From Trematomus loennbergii (Eukaryota; Chordata; Actinopteri; Perciformes; Nototheniidae): a DNA stretch of 64,000 bases. Numbering within the stretch: the first letter of the stretch is position 1; every line of letters begins with the position of its first letter. The translations under genes were made by a program, and so were the position numbers. The notes beneath the pieces are model-generated. The model was not told where the DNA came from. It did not search any database and saw nothing but the letters and a program-made list of their open reading frames with translations. This document shows, in pieces, positions 1 to 10,384 of the stretch. Where the stretch lies: positions 725,779 to 789,778 of the forward strand of contig JAAOOA010000010.1 of the NCBI GenBank assembly GCA_012861695.1, read 5' to 3'.

Positions 1-1180
1 TCAATGATACCATTATTATTGAAGAAATAATTGAAATATATATAATAATATACTATTTATATACTAATATACACATACTGTAGATGTACACAGGTAGTAA
101 AAAGTAAGTAAATGTATTTAAATATAAAGGGGCGATATGATACGTTTGCTAAATGATTTTATACAGAAATTAGTGAAAATCAATATCTGCCTTTAATTGT
201 TGTAAACATGAATTAAACTATTAAAACCACAGCCTCAGGATTTCCAAACCGTATTTTCTCTAGAGTTGGTGGAGCCTTAAAGCAGAGAGCAGCTGTAAAT
301 GACCATGTGGTTCTTCAGGTTCGTATCTGAGAATACATTCAATTTGCTGTGCTGGTTTTACAGTGAGTGACCATTTATTTCAAACTATGCTCGAAGATCT
401 AGTCTAATTACAAAATGATCAGTGCTGTTTACTCCCACTATTACTAATAAAACATGCACTTCTATACAGTACTTGTGTGGAGTTTGATCTACATTTCTCA
501 TATTATCAGGTTTGGGTCTATCTATCTATAATGACAGTTTATCACTGATCCATCTTATAATAACGGTTGTATTAAAAAGTCAGTATCAGCCCTATTATCA
601 TCAATGCATCATTCTAACCATACAGACAGTAGAGGTGGACGTGGCAGATCACATGACTCCGTCACATTTATCTGTCTCTCTCCATCTCTGAACACACCAT
701 TCCTCAACCGTGTCCACCGGTGACAGCCGTGGTAATGACGGGGGGGGCTGCTCGCTCCTCATTTACTCAGAGCTGGCAGTGTAACAGTTCGCTCAGAACT
801 CTTAAGTGCTTGTTAATTTAATATGCAAATACGTCTCTTGTCAATCTGAATGCATTTTAATGAAAAGGCTGCTGCAGGTTGACTGTGGCTGTGTGTGCAG
901 AAGATAAAGAAGAAGGGAGGGGGCGGGGGGTAGGAGAGGTGTGGCTGAGCAGTAAGACACTGAGGTACAATGTAGAAGGGGGGGCCAGATGGCAGTATTG
1001 AACACGGATGGTGGCAGCAGCCTGAACATGTGTAACACGTGAAGTGATGCTGCTGCCCCCCTCCCCCAAACACTGCAGCCTCTGATCTGTCAGCCCCGAT
1101 CCCAGCAGAGACAGAACAGAATCTGGGGTTTGAAATGGAGCAAACACAGGCATTAGCCTGCACAAACATGATAGAGTGAG
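1..1180. other. Non-coding left flank, no gene seen
   Basis: AT-rich DNA without a convincing coding exon on either strand. Open frames here are short and have no recognisable domain. A G-rich run lies near 739-747, and the stretch from about 900 to 1180 leads into the CA repeat. Confidence 0.6.
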
Positions 1181-1256
1181 ACACACACACACACACACAC
1201 CACACACACACACACACACACACCACACAACACACACACACACACACCACACACAA

Positions 1257-1303
<47 letters not shown>
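1181..1303. repeat. (CA)n microsatellite, interrupted
   Basis: About 120 bp of CA dinucleotides broken by a few extra C or A bases. The Cys/Val-rich open frames across it on the minus strand are translations of the repeat, not genes. Confidence 0.97.
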
Positions 1304-1304
<1 letters not shown>

Positions 1305-1439
1305 ACTCTACCCACATCCCTCTGTTAATGACAGACCTTAGCTCAACCTTAGCATACATATGGGTGGCGCAGTGTGTTGAAAGTAAGGTGAGCGTGTTAT
1401 TGGGGAGGTGGGGGGTGTATTGCAGGCGGTGTTAAGTCA

Positions 1440-1760
1440 AGCAGGAACCCTCAATGTTGCTAATTTATTTACAGATTTAATTAGATGGATAGAGCCCTCA
1501 CAGATATAAGAAAGAGAGGAGAGATGTTGCCAGCGTTACAGCACTTTAATTATGGTAGCAGGCTCCTGATCCCTGTGCTCCGCTGTCTGGGGAGCCAGTT
1601 AATTAAAATCCTCATTATTTTACTTTTAATTAGTTCCCCCCTCTTTTGTTTCCTTTCACCATATGGCCGTGTTCCATGGTCAAATTAACGTAATTGAGCT
1701 AATTAAGGCGATCACTTTAATTATTCAAAGCGTTCCGATTGGCCAGGAGAACCGTTCTCC
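1440..1760. promoter_or_regulatory. Candidate conserved non-coding element (homeodomain-site rich)
   Basis: Several TAATTA/TTAATTAG-type cores cluster here (for example near 1476, 1598, 1628 and 1700), with almost no CpG and no coding frame. Such clusters are typical of developmental enhancers near LIM and homeobox genes. Assignment is by composition only; cross-species conservation was not tested. Confidence 0.35.
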
Positions 1761-2573
1761 TTCTCCCCTCCCTGACATTCCTGTATGAGGTTCATAGTTG
1801 TAAAATCGCTCTCTTTGTCATTATGCTCCTCTCTATGAGTTATGGCTGCAACATGCCTCACTTCCTACATGTTCCAGTCGTGTCTCATGTTTCACTCATA
1901 CAATGCAGGCAACGCAGTGCAGTGTCTGAGACCTGAGTGAACGGATTCAGAAAGTGTCAGAACATTTAACACACTATGGTTATGACAAATTAGCTGCTTC
2001 CTCAACAGTCATCTGCTGCTCAGGGATCCGAGCTACCATAAATATCTTTGGCAGGCCATGCAGCTTTCAGAAGGTTTGTCAGAGATATCTTTAAACGCAA
2101 TAGCATTGCATTAACATGCTACAATTTTGAAAATGGTGACAACCAGATGGCGGTTTTACAGCAAACACACTTACGTTGAGCTCAGTGCCTGAGGGTGGAC
2201 GAGACCTGTCTATCAGCATTTATCTACTGCACACACTACTCCTCTGACACCTGTCATTATCAGATCATCTGCCTGTGTTTCAGTATGCTGAAGTAGAATC
2301 ATTCATAACCATAAGATATTTAAATACAAGGTTTTAAGTGAAAATCTCTTCATGCATTCATTATTTGATAATGTAAATGTTACACTATACACAATATTTT
2401 TCCACGGATGTTCTAACCATACAGTTTAAGTCTTTTCTGGGCAAAACCTTTTGACAGAATCATTTTCACTTTATCTTACAGTTAGTTTGGATAAATGAAC
2501 GTAGAGAGCAGGAGTAATGATTCAAACAGAAAGACCCACTTCAATAACTGAGACAACTAGATAATGTCACTGG
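1761..2573. other. Unremarkable non-coding DNA
   Basis: No exon-like frame, RNA gene or repeat structure recognised. The stretch ends at the boundary of a gypsy LTR at 2574. Confidence 0.5.
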
Positions 2574-2798
2574 TGTAGAGCCGATGAATGGGAGTCGGAG
2601 GCGGTGTGTTAAGTATGGAACTCCACACTTTATTTTCCATTAGGTTACAGAGAAAATAATATACTTGCTACATGCTAGCGTGAAGCTGGAATGCTAACAA
2701 CAACTATGACTGGAAACAAGGTACCACCCACTAACTGGTCCGTGGTGCAACACACTATATATCATGGTGAATTATGTCCCGTGATGTTCCACCACACA
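2574..2798 (-). repeat. 3' LTR of the collapsed gypsy element
   Basis: A 225-bp LTR, equal in length to the copy at 3058-3282 and differing from it at only a few bases. On the minus strand it runs TGTGTGG to CTCTACA and has AATAAA about 45 bp before its end. Confidence 0.85.
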
Positions 2799-2812
2799 GG
2801 CCCCCCCAGAAT

Positions 2813-3022
2813 TCACCCATACACAAAGTCTGTGTGATGGGGAGGAACGACAGGCCGACCACCGCGACTCCGGAGAACGGGAGCCGGGGAGGCGACCCCT
2901 ACAGGGGCGGTTGCTGGGAGCGTTGGCACCGGAACCGTAGGCCCCAGGTCGGTGACAGGGGTCGCAGTCGACGCGAGTGGGACCGCCTCCGGCCAGCGGG
3001 TCGTCCTGTCCACCATAGTCAC
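2813..3022 (-). pseudogene. Gypsy integrase remnant fused to Pol C-terminal tail
   Basis: The minus-strand frame opens with MTMVDRTTRWPEAVPL. This is the core-domain motif of Ty3/gypsy integrases (D-R-x-T-R-W-P-E-A). After about 35 Pro/Ala/Thr-rich residues it ends with an R-S-R-G-G-R-P-V-V-P-P stretch and F-V-Y-G, which resembles the extreme C-terminus of gypsy Pol. The D,D(35)E catalytic set is incomplete, so the fragment cannot act. The abrupt join implies one internal deletion removed the rest of the integrase. Confidence 0.8.
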
Positions 3023-3057
3023 CAGGTACCTTGTTTAGATCACGTCAGGGTCACCAG

Positions 3058-3282
3058 TGTAGAGCCGATGAATGGGAGTCGGAGGCGGTGTGTTAAGTAT
3101 GGAACTCCACACTTTATTTTCCATTAGGTTACAGAGAAAAGAATATACTTGCTACATGCTAGCGTGAAGCTGGAATGCTAACAACAACTATGACTGGAAA
3201 CAAGGTACCACCCACTAACTGGTCCATGGTGCAACACACTATATATCACGGTGAATTATGTCCCGTAATGTTCCACCACACA
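3058..3282 (-). repeat. 5' LTR of the collapsed gypsy element
   Basis: This copy lies upstream in the element's orientation. It is followed on the minus strand by the primer-binding-site-like sequence at about 3039-3057. Confidence 0.85.
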
Positions 3283-3590
3283 GGCCCCATATCTGCACAG
3301 AGCCCACCATGATGAAAAAGACAGAAATCACTTAAAGAATCATTTTGATATTTCTCACTTACAAATGGTGATGCAGATCTGTGTATATATGTGCCTGCAC
3401 ACTACTAGAGTCAAGGTGGATGGCATTAAGATTTTGGTGCATACAAAAAAAGAGAAAGCAACAGGATGTCTGGATATTCCACAGAGCTCAGTGTAAACAG
3501 CTTTCACTGGGGTGCTGCATCTCAGTTTGCGTTCTTCAGTTCTTACACTCACTATTTTTGAGATAGTCAATTAATGCACACACAACTATG

Positions 3591-3763
3591 TGTTACGGTT
3601 TTGTATTTATGTTTTCATTTTCCACCTTTGTTTTGAAATGTTTTCCTCCTTGTGTCTTCTCTGTTCCTTCTTCCTGTGTTTGCCTTCCTGTCGTTAGTTT
3701 CCCTGGCGTGTCTGATTGTCTGATTGTGTTCACCTGTTGCCCTTGTGTTTCTGCCTCCCTGGG
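3591..3763 (+). repeat. 5' LTR remnant
   Basis: It matches the first part of the LTR at 6848 but carries a 14-bp local duplication near 3675-3690. Similarity is lost after about 3763, so the polyadenylation part of this LTR and the usual primer-binding site are missing. Confidence 0.85.
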
Positions 3764-3917
3764 GTAGAGTGGCTGCTTTGAAGGAGGCACGTCAGGAGGT
3801 TGCTCGCAAGCCCTGGCTCAGGGGTTTGTTGCCTGAGTGGCTACATCTTTTTACATGTAGTCCTGGAAACTTTTCTCAAGCCTCTAAACCCTTTCCTGGG
3901 ATCCGACTACTGTCCTG

Positions 3918-6357
3918 TTGGAGGTCCACGGCGTTTCCAAAAGGCTTCTAAGAGACGCAGGGCCAGGATTCCAGCCCATGCCCCAGCAGCCATGGTTTCA
4001 GCCCCAGTTCTGGCCCCAGCAGCCATGGTTCCGGCCCCAGTTCCGGCCCCAGCAGCCATGGTTCCGGCTTCAGTTTCGGCTCCAGTACTGGCTCCCCGGC
4101 CGACGCCAGCCCCCCGTGTTTTGTCAGTGGTTCGACTCACTCCAGCCCCTCGTGTCCTGTCGGTGGTCCGGCCGACTCCAGCACCTCGTATCCTGTTGGC
4201 TCTACGGCCGACGCCTACCCCATGTCCTGTACCGTTGGAGGTCCCGCCGACTACTCTTCTGCCGGGGGTCCTGCCAACCCTATGTCCTGTGCCGTTGGAG
4301 GTCCCGCCGACTACTCTCCTGCCGGGGGTCTTGCCAACTCCATGTCCTGTCCCATTGGGGTCCCGCCGACTACTCTTCTGCCGGGGGTCCTGCCAACCCT
4401 ATGTCCTGTGCCGTTGGAGGTCCCGCCGACTACTCTCCTGCCGGGGGTCTTGCCAACTCCATGTCCTGTCCCATTGGGGTCCCGCCGACTACTCTTCTGC
4501 CGGGGGTCCTGCCAACTCCATGTCCTGTGCCGTTGGAGGTCCCGCCGACTACTCTTCTGCCGGGGGTCTTGCCAATCCTATGTCCTGTCCCGTTGGGGGT
4601 CCCGCCGACTACTCTTCTGCCGGGGGTCCTGCCAACCTATGTCCTGTGCTGTTGGAGGTCCCGCCGACTACTCTCCTGCCGGGGTCTTGCCAACCCTATG
4701 TCCTGTGCCGTTGGAGGTCCCGCCGACTACTCTCCTGCCGGGGGTCTTGCCAACTCCATGTCCTGTCCCATTGGGGTCCCGCCGACTACTCTTCTGCCGG
4801 GGGTCCTGCCAACCCTATGTCCTGTGCCGTTGGAGGTCCCGCCGACTACTCTCCTGCCGGGGGTCTTGCCAACTCCATGTCCTGTCCCATTGGGGGTCCC
4901 GCCGACTACTCTTCTGCCGGGGGTCCTGCCAACTCCATGTCCTGTGCCGTTGGAGGTCCCGCCGACTACTCTCCTGCCGGGGGTCTTGCCAACTCCATGT
5001 CCTGTCCCATTGGAGGTCCCGCCGACTACTCTTCTGCCGGGGGTCTTGCCAATCCTATGTCCTGTCCCGTTGGGGGTCCCGCCGACTACTCTTCTGCCGG
5101 GGTCCTGCCAACCCTATGTCCTGTGCTGTTGGAGGTCCCGCCGACTACTCTCCTGCCGGGGGTCTTGCCAACCCTATGTCCTGTGCCGTTGGAGGTCCCG
5201 CCGACTACTCTCCTGCCGGGGGTCTTGCCAACTCATGTCCTGTCCCATTGGGGGTCCCGCCGACTACTCTTCTGCCGGGGGTCCTGCCAACTCCATGTCC
5301 TGTGCCGTTGGAGGTCCCGCCGACTACTCTTCTGCCGGGGGTCTTGCCAATCCTATGTCCTGTCCCGTTGGGGGTCCCGCCGACTACTCTTCTGCCGGGG
5401 GTCCTGCCAACCCTATGTCCTGTGCTGTTGGAGGTCCCGCCGACTACTCTCCTGCCGGGGGTCTTGCCAACTCCATGTCCTGTCCCATTGGGGGTCCCGC
5501 CGACTACTCTTCTGCCGGGGGTCTTGCCAATCCTATGTCCTGTCCCGTTGGGGGTCCCGCCGACTACTCTTCTGCCGGGGGTCCTGCCAACCCTATGTCC
5601 TGTGCTGTTGGAGGTCCCGCCGACTACTCTCCTGCCGGGGTCTTGCCAACTCCATGTCCTGTCCCATTGGGGGTCCCGCCGACTACTCTCCTGCCGGGGG
5701 TCTTGCCAACTCCATGTCCTGTCCCATTGGGGGTCCCGCCGACTACTCTTCTGCCGGGGGTCTTGCCAACCCTATGTCCTGTGCCGTTGGGGGTTCCGCT
5801 GAGGGTCCTGCCAACTCCACGTCCAGTATCGTTGGGGGTCCTGCCGACACCTGTTCCGCTGTGGGTCCTGCCAACCCCATGTCCTGTCCCGTTGGGGGTC
5901 CCGCCGACTACTGCTCCGCCGGGTTTCCTGCCAACACCAGATCCTGTCCTGTTGGGGGTCCTGTCGACACCTGCTCCGCCAGATTTCCTGCCTACACCAT
6001 ATCCTGTCCTGTTGGGGGTCCCGCCGACACCTGTCCCGCCGGGGGTCCTGTCAGCTCCATGTTCTGTCCTGTTGGAGGTCCCGCCGACACCTGTTCCACC
6101 GGGGGTCCTGCCAACTCTGTGTCCTGTTCCGTTGGGAGTCCAGTCGACACCAGCCCTTGCTCCATCCGGGGTCCCATTGACACCAGCCCATGTCATGTTC
6201 AGGATCCCGTCTACGCCTGTCCCGTCGGCTCCGGTTCCTGTCCGGCCGATACTGGGTCCTGCCCGTCCTCCGGAGTTGTCCCGTCAGCACCTTCCTGCCC
6301 GGCCTCTGGAGCTGTCCCGTCAGCACCTTCCTGCCCGTCCTCCGGAGCTGTCCCGTC
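3918..6357 (+). pseudogene. Pro/Gly-rich repeat ORF region of the LTR element
   Basis: Overlapping open frames run almost without stops in all three forward frames, to about 6553, 6365 and 5802 in the three frames. After a Pro/Ala/Gln-rich lead (about 3950-4200) the translation is a 20-residue repeat. Depending on frame it reads like GGPADYSSAGGPANPMSCPV or PPTTLLPGVLPTPCPVPLEV. No enzyme domain, signal peptide or membrane segment is evident. One-base changes in G or C runs move the phase between frames many times, so no frame stays in register from end to end. The P-V-P-L-x-V-P-P-T frame resembles known Pro-rich gypsy Pol tails and is the likeliest ancestral frame. I doubt a functional protein is made. 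Confidence 0.6.
4211..5800 (+). repeat. 60-bp minisatellite (about 26 homogeneous units)
   Basis: The unit begins GGAGGTCCCGCCGACTACTC and ends with CCATGTCCTGTCCCATT or CCTATGTCCTGTGCCGTT. Two or three unit subtypes alternate in higher-order runs, which indicates recent unequal exchange. Some units are 59 bp, from loss of a G in GGGG(G) or a C in CC(C)TATG. Diverged units continue from about 5800 to 6200. Confidence 0.95.
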
Positions 6358-6627
6358 TAGGGTGACCAGATGTCCCGCTTTGCGCGGGACTGCACAGCAT
6401 TTTCACGACTTTTGGTGCGTCCCGCAAATTGAGACGATGTCCCGCATATTTCATTTTGATTGGCTAAAACGCTTAAAAAATCAGATTTATCCAATGGCTG
6501 TTGAGAAAGCAGGGAAGGCTGTCATCACAGAGCTGTGTTTGCGTTTGTGTTGAGAGGGTGTCCCACATTGTCCCACACAAACATACTCCTTGTCCCACAT
6601 TTGGTTTGTTGGGACCTGGTCACCCTA
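6358..6627. mobile_element. 270-bp hAT-type MITE nested in the LTR element
   Basis: Terminal inverted repeats TAGGGTGACCAG and CTGGTCACCCTA are flanked by a perfect 8-bp duplication GTCCCGTC (6350-6357 and 6628-6635), the hAT signature. Removing it rejoins the host repeat CTGTCCCGTCAGCGCC. It has no coding capacity. Its insertion supplies the end of the longest forward frame through the repeat region. Confidence 0.92.
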
Positions 6628-6847
6628 GTCCCGTCAGCGCCTTCCTGCCCGGCCTCCGGTGCTGTCCCGTCAAGGCCTTCCTGCCCGTCCTCCAGAGTTG
6701 TCCCGTCAGCGCCTTCCTGCCCGTCCTCCGGACCCCCTCCACCCACCCTTTTGGTCCTGGTTGTGCGTCCCTCCTCCGGGCCCCCTCTGCCCACCCTTCC
6801 CAAGGTTTTCTTGGACGTCTGGAATCCGTCCCTTGAGGGGGGGGTTC

Positions 6848-7253
6848 TGTTACGGTTTTGTATTTATGTTTTCATTTTCCACCTTTGTTTTGAAATGTTT
6901 TCCTCCTTGTGTCTTCTCTGATCCTTCTTCCTGTCGTTAGTTTCCCTGGTGTGTCTGATTGTCTGATTGTGTTCACCTGTTGCCCTTGTGTTTCTGCCTC
7001 CCTTACCCCAGCTGTGTCTTGTCTTGTGATTACCCCTCTCTGTATTTAGTCTTGTCTTCCCCTGTGTGCCTTGTCGGTTCATTGTTGGTTTTTCCTGTCT
7101 CCCTCCATGTCAGTCACGGTCAGTCCTTCGGTAAATGTTTTGTTTCAAGTCATGTTTTTTCATCAGCTTTTGTAATAAAGCTCGTTTTTGTTTATAGACC
7201 TTTCCCTTTTTGTAGTCTGCATTTGGGTCCTACCCTTTCCACATTACCTAACA
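6848..7253 (+). repeat. 3' LTR (406 bp)
   Basis: It starts TGTTACGG immediately after the polypurine tract, contains AATAAA at about 7172-7177, ends CTAACA, and is followed by the CTATG duplication. Confidence 0.92.
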
Positions 7254-7259
7254 CTATGG

Positions 7260-8639
7260 CAAAATCACTATAGTACATATACTCATATGTAGGTCAAATG
7301 TGTGTGGAAAGCTGGATACTTCCCACCCTCAATGGCCTCCATCAGCATTCATCATGGCAGAAGGGGAGGGACCACCAAACCAAAACCACAGCAGTTGTGG
7401 TTGCATACAAAACCGGAATACAGTTATTATCATTTTGAATCGACCATTCAGAACAGGTTATATTTTGCCAGCCAACAATCACACTCAAATGATAGCGCTA
7501 ATGCTTTGTTCGGGTGCAATGTGTGCAAAGTGTACACAGCGTACAACATGGAAGGGTTCCTCACGTGCCGCCATTTCAACATTTTTAACCTGAGTCTTTT
7601 GACAATTTGGCAAAACTGACCCTTTAAGTCGGGATTCACCGAAACATTCATTTCTTGATGAATTTCTTTTCGTCTTTAAAAGTTTATGGTTTCAACTAGA
7701 AATGTAACACTGCAACCTCAGACTGGAATCACATGCCATGTCACTTGGCATCATGACAGTCACTCCTGGAGAAATGTCACTGTATCCCTTCAAATACTTT
7801 TTTATGTGTGCCAATGTATTGATCATTTACCAACAAACATGATAAAGAAGTAGAAACAGTGATATTCCTCATAACTGTTACAAGCCAATGCTTTCTAATT
7901 CTGTGTTTTTTTCAGAATCAGAATTCCTTTATTCCTCTCACGAAGGGGAAATGTACACTGTTACAGCTAAGTATAGATAAAGAGGAAGAAAATAGAACAC
8001 TATTCTATAAAAAGGCATGCACATAATATTTAAAATATTACAATTTCAGTAAGTCCACATTCAAGTAGGGAGTAAGTATCAGCAGTGTTTATAATATAAA
8101 ATAAATGTAGCACTGTAGAAGGAAGTGTGGTATATAACATATACAAATGATTCTTTCCCATAGTTACGTAAAGATTCAAGTTTGTGTTGGCAGCTAACGG
8201 TTAGGAGAGGGCTCCCCTTCAAATGTGAACTATGAATCCAACGTTATAAAGAGGGAGTTTCTCTCCCACAAGCATTTTGAACATTAATGCATGGAGACAT
8301 GTCACAGTAAAAAACAAATATCAACCTGAATATGAGCAGAATATGTCATCTTAAAGCTCAATCATTCTATTTTGAATTATTTTTACCCCAGATATTGACC
8401 ACATTCTGCTGTTCAAACTTAAGTTTGACACAAAGCAGTCCCGTTCCAAACACTCTGAGTCGTTCCAAGAAGCAGTGGATCAGGATAAGAAGGGAACTGG
8501 GCTAAAGGCGGGCAACCATCTTGGATCTATATCACAGGAGTGTCTGGGCATGAAGGAGGCTTCAGCGGTTCTTTTCCTCTTCATCCTGAGCATGTAAAAA
8601 ATATCCTGGCATCATCTTGTGTCTTCACACCGTGTGAGG
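7260..8639. other. Non-coding DNA with a short dispersed-repeat tail
   Basis: No gene seen. The bases at about 7915-7952 (AATCAGAATTCCTTTATTCC and following) match the style of teleost retroelement 3' tails, as do those near 24915 and 14240. Assignment to a family is uncertain. Confidence 0.4.
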
Positions 8640-9060
8640 TGGAGAAGCCTGGGCAATTACACTCATCTGCATGTGTTAATATGATTAATTAGTAGGAATA
8701 AACACTTTCCTATGACACAGGCTACATGGTGAGGCAAACACCTGCAGTAGCTCTGATAAAAAGACAACGCCTCATCGCAAAGAGTCTTTTCATGAGACCT
8801 GCTAATTGGCATCTGAAAACGTTCCGGCTAATTAAGAAAAGGCAGATGAGGCTTGATTAGTTTGAATGCAAAGTGTAACTTGTGGTGCAGTGGGATTCGG
8901 GAATTTGCCGAGGTTTTATTTCTTCGCCATCACGACAGAAAGATAATTGTAATTGTGATCATTTGCATACGTTAATGAATTTGCGTGACGCTTCTTGATC
9001 AGACGTGGAATAAATAATTGATGCAGTATCAGCACCTACCATGACAAGTGGGACGTTTGA
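8640..9060. promoter_or_regulatory. Candidate conserved non-coding element downstream of lmo4
   Basis: This block carries many TAATTA/TTAAT and octamer-like ATTTGCAT cores, including ATGATTAATTAG near 8681, GGCTAATTAAG near 8826 and TCATTTGCATACGTTAATGA near 8960. It has low CpG and no reading frame. It lies about 1.3-1.7 kb beyond the lmo4 stop codon, where a long-range enhancer is plausible. Conservation was not tested. Confidence 0.4.
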
Positions 9061-9329
9061 AATAGCTTAGCGCATTAAGGTGTGAGTTTGATGCCTGCCA
9101 TGCTCCGGGGAAAGGTGTGAAAGTAGAGCAGATCATATCTTCAGCTTCCCACCGCCGCTACCACAATAAGATTAACTCCCAACCTCCGAAAGGTATGCTG
9201 AGACTAAAGTTTTTACACGGAGTGAGAGTGCATTCGATGAATCTCCTGAAAATCAAGAGCCATGCAGAGAATGGTGGAGAACAAAGCCTCGATGGGAAAC
9301 AACCAGCCTGTGTTGGAGCTTTAATTAGA

Positions 9330-9460
9330 ACATGGTAAACAATAAATACATCAGATTGTTTCAAATGCCCTGAATGTAGAGGGGCCACTCCCCTTTAATT
9401 AGCCTGCTTTCAGATTAGGCCTTATTAGAGGCAGCCAGCCACCGAGCCAGTCAGCCGCGG
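9330..9460. promoter_or_regulatory. Second candidate conserved element near lmo4
   Basis: CCTTTAATTAGCCTGCTTTC and the following CTTATTAGAGGCAGCCAGCC resemble deeply conserved vertebrate non-coding DNA in composition. No frame or repeat explains it. Assignment rests on composition alone. Confidence 0.3.
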
Positions 9461-10375
9461 GATGTGCCCCGAGTTCAGCCTCCCAGGAGCTCCAGCAGCA
9501 GATACAGGGCTCATGTTTAATTGCTTCTGTAAATGGTCAGAGCTCAAGCCCCCTAATTCCATTCCTCAGGGTAATCAGGCATGTTTTCACCATACAGGGC
9601 TAAAGAGAGTGAGAGACAGTCACTTCCAGCGTGTTAGGTACCATGCAATACGATGTCTCTGTAATGCCGCTCAGGGGCTTCAAATGACCTCAGCTTGCTT
9701 TGTGACATGTTACAGAAAAACCGCTTTAATAGGATTTTTGTTTAAAACGGCACAATTGTTTTTCACACATTGAACATACATCTGATAAAGAAAAAAACCA
9801 TCACTGGTTCATTCAGTTTGTTCATCATACAGCAACATTAGATTTTAGATTTAAAAAAAGTTTGAATCTTACCTCTGAAATAGTTTTAAATCTTATTACA
9901 AGGTTTTTTATGACTGAACATTTTTACCTAACACCCATACATATTATATTAAATCCGCAGAGTGTGAGATCTCAGATTAATTTATACAAGAGAGAGATCA
10001 AGTTCATTAAAAACACTGACGCTCAGGGGAAATACTTGCCACATGGCATAAGCAAAGCTTTGACAGTCATTTTACAGCAGTCCATCGAATGTTCATTCAA
10101 GCGTCACTTATTCCCTCTTCCAGTTGGCGCATGCTTTCATCCTTATCGTTTTCCTTTGGCTTTCTTTCAGTCCCAAAGAAGCCTTTTGCCAGTGCAAATC
10201 ACACAAAGTCTTTGCATGATGCACAGACAACATTGAACACGACATAAATGTGACGTGGCGTATAGTTTCCGATGTGGTGACGGCCTGGGATCTTGTAAGC
10301 AACGGTGTCCTCCCTCCTGGGGAAGAGGGGCGGGGCAGTGAGGAGAAATCACAACAACATCGAGAAGCAGGCACC

Positions 10376-10384
10376 TCAGCATAC
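10376..10384 (-). CDS. lmo4: lmo4 terminal micro-coding exon (V-C-stop)
   Basis: After a TTCTCTGCAG acceptor the exon opens GTATGCTGA, which is Val-Cys-stop. This completes the family's DQKVC ending. The 3' UTR continues below 10376. I could not fix the polyadenylation site. Confidence 0.9.
   Translation of the reverse strand, partial: VC

Larger units (their letters stand above)
2574..3282 (-). mobile_element. Collapsed Ty3/gypsy LTR element (LTR - 259 bp - LTR)
   Basis: Two nearly identical 225-bp direct repeats enclose only 259 bp. Read on the minus strand each repeat starts TG and ends CA and carries an AATAAA signal. The upstream (5') LTR is followed by TGGTGACCCTGACGTGATC, which looks like a primer-binding site. 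The downstream (3') LTR is preceded by a G8 run, a polypurine-tract candidate. The interior keeps a fused integrase/Pol-tail remnant. All of gag, protease, RT, RNase H and most of integrase are gone. I found no target-site duplication at the outer ends, so this may be a recombined or partly deleted locus rather than a clean insertion. Confidence 0.85.
3591..7253 (+). mobile_element. Non-autonomous LTR retrotransposon with minisatellite interior
   Basis: The element is flanked by a 5-bp target-site duplication CTATG (3586-3590 and 7254-7258). The 3' LTR is complete (6848-7253, TGTTACGG to CTAACA), and a polypurine tract CTTGAGGGGGGGG sits just before it. The 5' LTR survives only as about the first 170 bp. 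The interior has no protease, RT or integrase. It holds a Pro/Gly-rich open region built on a 60-bp tandem repeat plus a nested hAT MITE. Similar Pro-rich tails occur after integrase in teleost gypsy Pol, so I infer the interior is an expanded Pol tail. Mobilisation would have needed proteins from a related autonomous element. Confidence 0.88.

Noticed and set aside
813..1359. Cys/Val-rich open frames of 65-162 codons
   Set aside because: They translate the CA/TG microsatellite and have no other support.
4211..5800. Regular repeats that might suggest a CRISPR array
   Set aside because: The repeats are contiguous 60-bp units without unique spacers, in a eukaryotic LTR element.
5624..6326. Minus-strand Gly/Thr-rich frames opposite the minisatellite
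   Set aside because: Antisense shadows of the repeat; no family resemblance and no initiation context.
9117..9773. Short open frames of 73-103 codons downstream of lmo4
   Set aside because: No domains, splice partners or codon bias; the DNA looks regulatory or 3'-flanking.
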